A DNA stretch of 9,834 bases from Candidatus Bipolaricaulota bacterium (lineage in GTDB: Bacteria > Bipolaricaulota > Bipolaricaulia > UBA7950 > UBA9294): assembly GCA_030612485.1 (NCBI GenBank), contig JAUWNS010000082.1, forward strand, positions 1-9,834. The letters run 5' to 3'. The notes beneath the pieces are model-generated. The model did not search any database. It saw only the letters and a list, made by a program, of their open reading frames with translations, and had not been told where the DNA came from. How positions within the stretch are numbered: position 1 is the first letter of the stretch; each line of letters opens with the position of its first letter. Position numbers and translations under genes: made by a program. Below, one piece after another: positions 1 to 4,411 of this stretch.

Positions 1-1
1 G

Positions 2-1255
2 ACCCTCGAAGGGCCGCTGCGAGAGATCGAACATTCACCAGGACGACATCCGGGCGGGTGGATTGCACAAATCCCCCTCGCTCGTTCCGACGCCCGTGTC
101 ACGCGCATCCGCGAGCTGCAGGAACCGTTACGCAAGATGAACGCGCGTTTCTTCTCCGAACTCGCAGGAACCCTCCCCCCTGAGAAGCGAGGACGCTTCC
201 CTTCCTTCCACGAGATCCTTCCCCAGGTCGAATCGCTACTCCAGACCGCCACGGCTCTCAAGACCGCGATCGAGGCCGTTGCCAACGCGATCGATTCCCA
301 GGAGGAGAAGCATGAGGCAGAAGGGCTTTCCGAGGAGATCGGAGGGATCATCGGCCTCTTCTCCCTCCTCTTTTCGCCCCCGGCGGAGAACACGGTCCAC
401 TGGTACTCCCGGGAGAGGGACGAGGTATTCCTCCACGCATCCCCACTCGATATCGCTCCCCTCCTCGCGGAGAGGCTCTACCCGAAACTCGAAGGAATCA
501 TTCTCACCTCCGCGACTCTTTCCTTAGGAGAAGAGTTCCAATACATCGATGAATCGCTCGGCCTCTCTGAGGCCCCCGGTGAAACGACCTGCAGCGTGGT
601 GGAGAGCCCGTTCAACTATGAGGAACGGATGCGTCTCTACCTCCCCGTGTTCTTCCCCCCAGTCACCGGACTGTTGGAGGAGTCTGCAGAGGGGATCGCT
701 ACCTGCGCACGCGCTGTTGCCGATGAGACCGGACGCAAGGTACTGGTTCTCTTTACCTCGTATCGCCTCCTCCACGCCGTCCACGAGAGGATTGGAGACG
801 GACGGGATGTCTTCGCACAGGGGATCGACGGGCCGCGCAGCAAGGTGATCGAACGATTCAAGAGAGCGAAAGGAGCCGCGATCCTCCTGGGGACGGACAG
901 CTTTTGGGAGGGGGTCGACTTTCCTGGGAGTGACCTCGAAATCCTCATCATCACCCGTCTCCCCTTTCCCGTTCCTACCGACCCCGTCTTCTCCGCGCTC
1001 GGGGAAAGGCTCTCCGCCGCGGGAAAGGACGCGTTCCTCGACCTCTCGCTCCCCCAGGCGATCCTCAAGCTGCGCCAGGGGGTCGGGCGACTGATCCGCA
1101 CCAAGGACGACCATGGTGCCGTCATCATCACCGACCAGAGGATCCTACAGAAGGGATACGGCAAGCTATTCACCAGCGCGCTCCCCGTTGAGGGAAGGAA
1201 GGTGGGAAACCTCGACGACCTCCTATGCGACCTTGGAACATGGTTCACTGGCTGA
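2..1255 (+). CDS. DinG/XPD-family ATP-dependent helicase, C-terminal part (5' truncated by window edge)
   Basis: The frame is open from the first bases of the window to TGA at 1253-1255, so the internal ATG at 137 is not the real start. The product is the C-terminal half of a superfamily 2 helicase of the DinG/XPD type, which unwinds DNA 5' to 3' using ATP. Visible motifs are the LTSATL motif (SAT codons 509-517), VLVLFTSY near 740, TDSFWEGVDFPG near 893-928, and QGVGRLIR (1076-1099), the arginine-finger motif VI. The Walker A, DEAH and any FeS-cluster cysteines would lie upstream and cannot be seen. The family is secure; whether it is DinG, YoaA or a fused exonuclease-helicase cannot be decided from this part. 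It is GC-rich like uvrBA and reads toward the low-GC island, whose first gene begins 61 bp after its stop. Confidence 0.88.
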   Translation, partial: TLEGPLREIEHSPGRHPGGWIAQIPLARSDARVTRIRELQEPLRKMNARFFSELAGTLPPEKRGRFPSFHEILPQVESLLQTATALKTAIEAVANAIDSQEEKHEAEGLSEEIGGIIGLFSLLFSPPAENTVHWYSRERDEVFLHASPLDIAPLLAERLYPKLEGIILTSATLSLGEEFQYIDESLGLSEAPGETTCSVVESPFNYEERMRLYLPVFFPPVTGLLEESAEGIATCARAVADETGRKVLVLFTSYRLLHAVHERIGDGRDVFAQGIDGPRSKVIERFKRAKGAAILLGTDSFWEGVDFPGSDLEILIITRLPFPVPTDPVFSALGERLSAAGKDAFLDLSLPQAILKLRQGVGRLIRTKDDHGAVIITDQRILQKGYGKLFTSALPVEGRKVGNLDDLLCDLGTWFTG

Positions 1256-1280
1256 AGTCGTTGAACAATCCGCGTGGCCC

Positions 1281-1309
1281 TTGATCCCTGATATTCTTAG
1301 TGAGACAAT
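1281..1309 (+). promoter_or_regulatory. Possible promoter of the DUF433/DUF5615 module
   Basis: TTGATC (1281-1286) and GACAAT (1304-1309) are separated by 17 bp, and each matches the sigma-70 consensus at 4 of 6 bases. Transcription would begin at about 1316, right at the start codon at 1317. That fits the absence of a Shine-Dalgarno sequence and would give a leaderless mRNA. The match is modest and may be chance. Confidence 0.3.
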
Positions 1310-1316
1310 AGTCATC

Positions 1317-1541
1317 ATGAAGAACCTGAAGAACAAGGTCATAAGCTCCTCTCCTGGCATCCTGGGAGGGACCCCTGTTTTTGCAGGGACGAGGGTGCCA
1401 GTACAGAATTTGATCGATTGTCTGAAGGCAGGCGACTCCATCGATCTGTTCCTGTATGATTTTCCAACAGTCTCTCGTGAGCAGGTTGTGGCCGTGTTGG
1501 AGGCGGCCAAGGAAGAAATGCTTGAGATTGCTGCAACATGA
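1317..1541 (+). CDS. DUF433 family protein, probable antitoxin
   Basis: This 74-aa protein carries the DUF433 signature GGTPVFAGTRVPV at residues 17-29, followed by a helical part (residues about 30-70) that resembles a DNA-binding helix-turn-helix. DUF433 proteins are usually encoded directly before a PIN-like DUF5615 protein and are regarded as its antitoxin and probable repressor. That arrangement holds here: its TGA overlaps the ATG of the next gene in ATGA (1538-1541), which implies translational coupling. I chose ATG 1317 because the family homology begins right after it; the frame is open further upstream, but only by running antisense-free through the end of the helicase gene. No good ribosome binding site precedes it. 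Confidence 0.85.
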   Translation: MKNLKNKVISSSPGILGGTPVFAGTRVPVQNLIDCLKAGDSIDLFLYDFPTVSREQVVAVLEAAKEEMLEIAAT

Positions 1542-1858
1542 GAATCATTCTGGACGAATGCCTACCGAGGCGATTGGTTCGCGATCTTCATGGACACACC
1601 GTGACGACTATACCCCGACAGGGTTGGGCGAGCCGCAGCAACGGTGAACTTCTTCGGCTGGTTCAAGCTGATTTTGATGTCTTCATCACGATGGACAAGA
1701 GCCTTGAGAACCAGCAAAACCTTGCTGGCTTTGACATCTGCATCATCGTTCTGCATGCTGTGAGCAGTCGCTACGAAACGCTCTTGCCTTTGGTTCCTGA
1801 GATCCGAGATGCCGTTGCGCAGGTAAAGCCGGGTTCCATCATTCATATTGGCAACTAA
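1538..1858 (+). CDS. DUF5615 PIN-like protein, probable toxin ribonuclease
   Basis: This 106-aa protein begins with a beta strand ending in LDE (D6, E7) and has a second acidic stretch, ADFDVFITMDKSL, with D47 and D53. This is the layout of the small PIN-like DUF5615 family. The acidic residues would bind metal for RNA cleavage, by analogy with PIN toxins; activity is inferred. The start overlaps the stop of the DUF433 gene, so the pair forms a type II toxin-antitoxin-like operon. The TAA stop (1856-1858) lies inside the box AACTAAC at the edge of the attC-like site at 1853-1932. The module runs on the + strand, opposite to the other island genes. Confidence 0.85.
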   Translation: MRIILDECLPRRLVRDLHGHTVTTIPRQGWASRSNGELLRLVQADFDVFITMDKSLENQQNLAGFDICIIVLHAVSSRYETLLPLVPEIRDAVAQVKPGSIIHIGN

Positions 1859-1932
1859 CGGTTCGAATGAACCGCTCCGATCACGCCGCCCTGCAGCGGT
1901 TATCGGAGTCGCGTTCGATTCGGTTGTTCGTA
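1853..1932 (-). other. attC-like recombination site (1) between convergent toxin-antitoxin modules
   Basis: This is a quasi-palindrome. On the + strand, CGAAT-GAAC-CG-CTCCGAT (1864-1881) pairs with ATCGGAG-CG-GTTC-ATTCG (1902-1922), giving 18 base pairs, with single unpaired bases at 1909, 1912 and 1917 all on one arm. Extra bases on one arm only are typical of the L'' side of attC sites and set the orientation as minus. In that orientation the R'' box is TACGAAC (1932-1926) and the R' box is GTTAGTT (1859-1853), 6 of 7 to GTTRRRY. R'' is nearly complementary to the box at the start of the hicBA cassette (GTTCGCA). The hicA stop ends 1 base before R''. No T-run flanks the stem, so an intrinsic terminator is less likely. 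Confidence 0.6.
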
Positions 1933-1933
1933 T

Positions 1934-2110
1934 TCAGATCCCTAGTTGATTCTCAATGAGTCGGACCAGAGATTCTTTGATCTCGGGATGCCGAGGCACA
2001 GGAGCCTTGCGTCCGGTCCTTGGATTGGCGTATATGTCGTGGCGCTTGCCGTGACGGTAAAGATAACAGCCCCGCTTGGCAAGAGAGCGGATGAAGTTTC
2101 CCCTCTTCAC
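1934..2110 (-). CDS. hicA: HicA family mRNA interferase toxin
   Basis: This 58-codon gene starts at GTG (2110-2108), which overlaps the hicB TGA in GTGA, and ends at TGA (1936-1934). The protein has the HicA double-stranded-RNA-binding-like layout: a first helix with NFIRSLAKRGC, then the strand HGKRHDIYANP with the expected catalytic histidine at residue 24, then the family's APVPRHPEIKESL segment leading into the final helix. HicA toxins cleave mRNA and are held inactive by HicB. The size is normal for the family. Its non-ATG start and its length hide it from simple ORF calling. It is translationally coupled to hicB. Confidence 0.88.
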   Translation of the reverse strand: MKRGNFIRSLAKRGCYLYRHGKRHDIYANPRTGRKAPVPRHPEIKESLVRLIENQLGI

Positions 2111-2313
2111 ACCTCAACCCCGAGTTCCATGGTTTGGGCTCCGGGATGAGTCGGCACAGCGGCGGCCTCCAGCATCACGTGGTAGGCGTCGTCTATATTC
2201 TCCTGGAGTTCTTTGAGAGTTTCGCCTTGGCTGAAGACACCGGGAACCTCCTTCAGCCTGCCAACAAACCAGCCATCGTCTTTCCAATACTCTACCGTGA
2301 AGAATCGTTTCAT
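2107..2313 (-). CDS. hicB: HicB family antitoxin
   Basis: This 68-aa protein has the HicB partial RNase H-like fold pattern: strands at FFTVEYWKDDGWFVGRLKEVPG, with glycine-proline turns, then the QGETLKELQENIDDAYHVM helix (residues about 29-47). Known HicB proteins bind HicA and often repress their own operon. No clear C-terminal DNA-binding domain is present in this short form, so autoregulation would need another surface. A good ribosome binding site (AAGGTG) lies 8 bases before the ATG. The order here is hicB then hicA, the reverse of the most familiar hicAB order but common in chromosomal modules. The gene pair fills the cassette between the attC-like sites at 2374-2445 and 1853-1932. 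Confidence 0.88.
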   Translation of the reverse strand: MKRFFTVEYWKDDGWFVGRLKEVPGVFSQGETLKELQENIDDAYHVMLEAAAVPTHPGAQTMELGVEV

Positions 2314-2373
2314 ATCTTTATCACCTTAGCAAAAGGTACCATCTTACACTTTGGATATCAATCTCGCATTTCA

Positions 2374-2445
2374 TGCGAACGACCAAGTCCACCTGCCGTC
2401 ATGGAGAACAGCGGAATAGCGGTCAGGTGCAGCGCCTTGTTATGC
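2374..2445 (-). other. attC-like recombination site (2)
   Basis: On the minus strand the site starts with GCATAAC followed by AAGGCG, and ends with GGTCGTTCGCA. The inner arms are CACCTG-A-CCG and CGG-CAGGTG (2429-2420 and 2398-2390). They pair over 9 bp with one extrahelical A (2423) on the left arm, the hallmark of L'' in integron attC sites. The loop between the arms is 21 nt. R'' GCATAAC matches the RYYYAAC consensus at 6 of 7; R' GTTCGCA keeps the cut GTT but is otherwise divergent. At 72 bp it is within the usual attC size range. The hicBA cassette begins just after its R' cut point (2380/2379). Confidence 0.68.
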
Positions 2446-2467
2446 GAATGTCTTCCCGATTTACTTT

Positions 2468-2814
2468 CTATTCCCCGCATATCTCGGCAGCACTTAACTG
2501 GCGGCCATCAGCAAGCAGTTTGACAGCTGTCATCACTATCTCGACCCAGTAACGGTTGAACGCTTGCGTGTACACACCGTTGAGCTGGCGCATCCCTTTG
2601 GAGAGATTGGCCTCTGGTATCTCGATAGGCAGGTGGTAGTAATTCGTCATCAGACAGTAGGCGTGACAGATCCAACCGTAGTATTCGACGACCTGGCTCA
2701 GAACCCCCCAGGAATCCAACCCGATCGACATAATTACGAAAGATATTCTGTCGCGCATTCTCGTGACTCGTCACGTGGTACAGAACGCCTTCGTATTTAA
2801 CTCGCAGAGGCCAT
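2468..2814 (-). pseudogene. REP-associated tyrosine (Y1/HUH) transposase remnant, frameshifted and truncated
   Basis: Two minus-strand frames together give the N-terminal half of an IS200/IS605-like, REP-associated transposase (Y1_Tnp). PLRVKYEGVLYHVTS and ENARQNIFRNY (from about 2803) are in one frame. Then a run of six G near 2708-2713 shifts to the next frame, which reads VLSQVVEYYGWICHAYC and then EANLSKGMRQLNGVYTQAF. The first ATG (2814-2812) is out of frame with the rest, so there is a second lesion at the N-terminus. The metal-binding HUH motif, normally TNHYH, reads TNYYH, so the first histidine is lost. After AFNRYW the family similarity ends, and the part with the catalytic tyrosine is missing; the last 27 residues to the TAG are unrelated. 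It is inactive. It sits between two attC-like sites. Confidence 0.8.
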
Positions 2815-2921
2815 GCGATGAAGCAAGTCCACTACAAACAACGCCAAGAATGAAGACCCTATGCCCTTCGTTTCGTTGAACGCACCAGCGGTAAACGACA
2901 AGGTGGACTCAATTGTTGGCC
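2815..2921 (-). other. Degenerate attC-like site (3) after the HEPN operon
   Basis: On the minus strand the site starts with GGCCAAC (2921-2915), 6 of 7 to RYYYAAC, overlapping the last codons of the HEPN gene. It contains a 7-bp inverted repeat, AGTCCAC (2909-2903) and GTGGACT (2832-2826), 70 nt apart. Its right end, GTGGACTTG then CGCATG, resembles the right end of site 2 (GTGGACTTG then CGCATG) with a different six bases between, where the GTT cut box should be. R'' is complementary at 6 of 7 to GTTAGCC at the start of this cassette. The missing R' box and weak inner pairing make it a decayed site at best. Confidence 0.45.
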
Positions 2922-3478
2922 ACTCCTATCTGGTTGAATAGGTCCGTAACGATCTGAGCCAGTCCATTAGGATCATACTTCTGGCCAAGTTTAGGGACCC
3001 AGTATCTTCCATGCGCGAGCCAATCTCGAAATCGCAACGCGCCTTTAAACGTTCCAATCGGATTTTTGGCCCGCGGGAGATTCTCTGCCCATATATCAAG
3101 GATGTCTTCGGCAAGGCGCACCTTGACCTTGCTGTGATCGCATCTCGATTTGTAGATGTCACGAAACGTCTGACTTACGGAGTCTTTGCGTCTCTTGTAC
3201 ACGCGCTCCAAGAAGTCAACCCGGATTGTAGCTTCTGCGGCAGCTATGATGAAGAGAGATGCTTGGCAATCAGCCTCATCCCGTACTTCCTCAAAGTAAG
3301 CATCTAGTTCGTTCAGGCTCATTCCCAAGAACTCAGGTTCATTCAAAGTGACATCATCGACCAAGCTTTGCTTCAGCCTGTTCGCGTGGCTCATGATGCT
3401 TGCGCGCGTCGTCTCGTATGCTTTCCATATGTCATCAACTGTAATCTGCTCGGCATTGATGGACACTCTTGGCGTCAC
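2909..3478 (-). CDS. HEPN-like domain protein, putative ribonuclease effector
   Basis: This 189-aa protein is mostly alpha-helical. Near its C-terminus is RFRDWLAHGRYW, in which R151 and H156 form the Rx4-6H motif of HEPN ribonuclease domains; the following GRYW and the long helix before it fit the HEPN four-helix layout. It could belong to the RiboL-PSP or MAE_28990-like HEPN groups, but I cannot settle which. HEPN proteins with this motif are commonly metal-independent RNases in toxin-antitoxin, CRISPR or phage-defence systems. The ATG overlaps the stop of the upstream 151-aa gene in ATGA (3475-3478), so the two are coupled. It lacks signal peptide and membrane segments. The TGA (2911-2909) lies inside the attC-like R'' region. 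RNase activity is inferred, not shown. Confidence 0.72.
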   Translation of the reverse strand: MTPRVSINAEQITVDDIWKAYETTRASIMSHANRLKQSLVDDVTLNEPEFLGMSLNELDAYFEEVRDEADCQASLFIIAAAEATIRVDFLERVYKRRKDSVSQTFRDIYKSRCDHSKVKVRLAEDILDIWAENLPRAKNPIGTFKGALRFRDWLAHGRYWVPKLGQKYDPNGLAQIVTDLFNQIGVANN

Positions 3479-3930
3479 TGCATTACCTCCTGCAGCACGT
3501 CATGGAACGAATCCTGATTGAACGGCAATGTAGTCAGACGGGGGCTTCTTTCAACAACGAACCAGTTGCCATCGTTCAGGATTAGCGAGCGAACTGCGCG
3601 TGGACCCCTTACGTCAACGCGACCCGCGGCCCCAATGATCAAAGTGCCTTTCGGATAGAATTCGACACGCTGTTTGCCGATCAAGAGAGTTAGAACTTCG
3701 ACATCATATGAGCCGATATAATCCTCTTTGACAGAGACATTCGCCGTCAAATAAGTAACGGTTTCATCTTTCTCGAGGGGTTCCAGCCACGACTTGATGA
3801 GATCATACAGCCTGGTAACTTGCCCTAGCCACTTTGTCTTTCTGGCTTTCCAGTCGATATCCGCTTCGTCTTCCCCAGGACTAGCGGCCTTTGTTCGCAA
3901 AAACGAATACAGTCCATTATCCTCATTCAT
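3475..3930 (-). CDS. Unrecognised 151-aa protein, first gene of the HEPN operon (possible antitoxin or partner)
   Basis: I do not recognise a named family. The N-terminus is acidic and polar (residues 1-25). Residues about 26-52 form an amphipathic helix around WLGQVTRLYDLIKSWLEPL, and residues about 58-130 alternate short strands and glycine turns (YIGSYDVEVLTLLIG, FYPKGTLIIGAAGRVDVRGP). The C-terminus is a helix (DSFHDVLQEVM). There is no signal peptide or transmembrane segment. It is translated from a clear AGGAG (3942-3938) seven bases before ATG and overlaps the HEPN gene by 4 bp. Its position directly before a putative HEPN RNase suggests an antitoxin or regulatory subunit. It is the first gene after the leftward promoter and recombination box, the most highly expressed position of an integron array. 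Confidence 0.75.
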   Translation of the reverse strand: MNEDNGLYSFLRTKAASPGEDEADIDWKARKTKWLGQVTRLYDLIKSWLEPLEKDETVTYLTANVSVKEDYIGSYDVEVLTLLIGKQRVEFYPKGTLIIGAAGRVDVRGPRAVRSLILNDGNWFVVERSPRLTTLPFNQDSFHDVLQEVMQ

Positions 3931-3949
3931 GTTCTATCTCCTAATCATT

Positions 3950-3956
3950 GGCTAAC
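3950..3956 (-). other. Probable attI/cassette junction box GTTAGCC
   Basis: On the minus strand GCGC is followed by GTTAGCC (3956-3950), 6 of 7 to the GTTRRRY box cut by integron integrases between G and TT. It lies 20 bases before the start of the first cassette gene and downstream of a strong promoter, where attI meets cassette 1. The same seven bases are complementary at 6 of 7 to the R'' box (GGCCAAC) at the far end of that cassette. Other attI features cannot be identified with confidence. Confidence 0.55.
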
Positions 3957-3989
3957 GCGCTTTCTTAACCAACATTGCATTGCATACCG

Positions 3990-4018
3990 ATACTAGCTCG
4001 TTCAACGTGTAGTGTCAA
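3990..4018 (-). promoter_or_regulatory. Strong leftward promoter, candidate cassette promoter Pc
   Basis: On the minus strand TTGACA (4018-4013) is followed by exactly 17 bp and then TAGTAT (3995-3990). That is a perfect -35 and a 4 of 6 -10 at the ideal spacing. Transcription would start near 3983 and run through the GTTAGCC box into the 151-aa/HEPN operon and on toward the transposase remnant and hicBA. Its place between the integrase start and the first cassette, pointing at the cassettes, is that of an integron Pc. Confidence 0.68.
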
Positions 4019-4076
4019 GGATGTTATGTTCTTGAGGGTTTCAGGCAACGATCTTGTGGGAGTAGGCATGCTGGGC

Positions 4077-4085
4077 TGTTATTAT
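4077..4085 (+). promoter_or_regulatory. Extended -10 promoter candidate for the integrase remnant
   Basis: TGTTATTAT fits the extended -10 pattern TGnTATAAT with one mismatch. It would start transcription near 4092, just before the ATG at 4103. No convincing -35 accompanies it, as is usual for extended -10 promoters. It points opposite to the leftward promoter at 3990-4018, giving a divergent pair, and could also read through into uvrBA. Confidence 0.4.
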
Positions 4086-4102
4086 CCGACAGACGGATCA
4101 CA

Positions 4103-4279
4103 ATGAGATCTTACCTAATGCACACCTTTCACGACTACTTGATTCTCGCCGTACATGTGTCTGCCGAACACGCTCCCTGCTACGTCGGATGGGTTCGGCA
4201 GGCGTACAAAATTACGGGTGAGCACCCCACCGTCCCTCTTTCCAGGGATGACGAGCAAGAAACGTTGCGGCAACTTCAG
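4103..4279 (+). pseudogene. N-terminal remnant of a tyrosine recombinase, probably an integron integrase
   Basis: The first 59 residues of the frame that runs into uvrB look like the SAM-like N-terminal core-binding domain of integron-type integrases. FHDYL leads to a segment with [10 protein letters not shown], then [10 protein letters not shown] and a helix ending LRQLQ; this matches the order YVxWVRxF...HP..L...E...FL..L seen in IntI-like proteins. The catalytic domain with its R-H-R-Y residues is absent, because uvrB begins 133 bp further on. It has no good ribosome binding site. It is divergent from the leftward promoter and the cassette genes, as intI is in integrons. The similarity is short and judged by eye, so another Xer-like recombinase or a chance match is possible. 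Confidence 0.5.
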
Positions 4280-4411
4280 CCTAAACCTCGAACACTGAAC
4301 CGCTCGAACTCCTCCAACACCAAAAAACCAGAGACTGCTTCGATAATCCCGACCCTGAGAGAGTGGTGCGCATTGATCCTCTCTGCGGGGGCGGGTAGCA
4401 TTATACTCAAG
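4280..4411 (+). other. uvrB leader region with a TATACT box next to the start codon
   Basis: There is no recognised gene between the integrase-like segment and uvrB, although the frame stays open. TATACT (4402-4407) is a 5 of 6 match to the -10 box and ends 4 bases before the uvrB ATG, so transcription from it would begin at or inside the start codon. No -35 at normal spacing is visible (TTGATC at 4373-4378 is 23 bp away). No Shine-Dalgarno sequence precedes ATG 4412, which agrees with a leaderless mRNA. Confidence 0.3.

Larger units (their letters stand above)
1853..4279. mobile_element. Decayed chromosomal integron: truncated integrase, Pc, attI junction, minus-strand cassettes
   Basis: Right to left the element reads: integrase N-terminus (+), leftward promoter, GTTAGCC box, cassette 1 (151-aa protein plus HEPN), attC-like site 3, transposase remnant, attC-like site 2, hicBA, attC-like site 1. 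The boxes at cassette start and end match at 6 of 7 for cassette 1 (GTTAGCC and GGCCAAC) and cassette 3 (GTTCGCA and TACGAAC). The hicBA cassette would be 1859-2379. The DUF433/DUF5615 module beyond site 1 (1317-1858) may be a last, inverted cassette, but no attC is seen between it and the helicase gene. The lower GC of the island than its flanks supports transfer. Confidence 0.55.

Noticed and set aside
524..1114. 196-aa open frame on the minus strand opposite the helicase gene
   Set aside because: It is antisense to conserved helicase motifs III-VI and has no homology features.
1113..1316. Upstream extension of the DUF433 frame into the helicase gene
   Set aside because: The residues before 1317 are an out-of-frame reading of the helicase C-terminus; DUF433 homology starts after ATG 1317.
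1256..1316. A further attC expected at the left end of the array
   Set aside because: I looked for a GTTRRRY/RYYYAAC pair with paired arms. Only a weak box (CACTAAG on the minus strand) is present and no convincing stem, so no site is called.
1946..2149. 67-aa + strand frame opposite hicA
   Set aside because: It is a shadow of hicA, whose minus-strand product has clear family motifs.
2134..2523. 129-aa + strand frame opposite hicB and attC-like site 2
   Set aside because: It is antisense to hicB, crosses an attC-like site and the end of the transposase remnant, and has no motif.
4340..4411. IPTLREW followed by a hydrophobic stretch and K, recalling an IPTL-CTERM sorting tail just before the UvrB start
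   Set aside because: It has no stop codon after it, no exported protein before it, and only one basic residue at the end. It is probably coincidence in a non-coding stretch.
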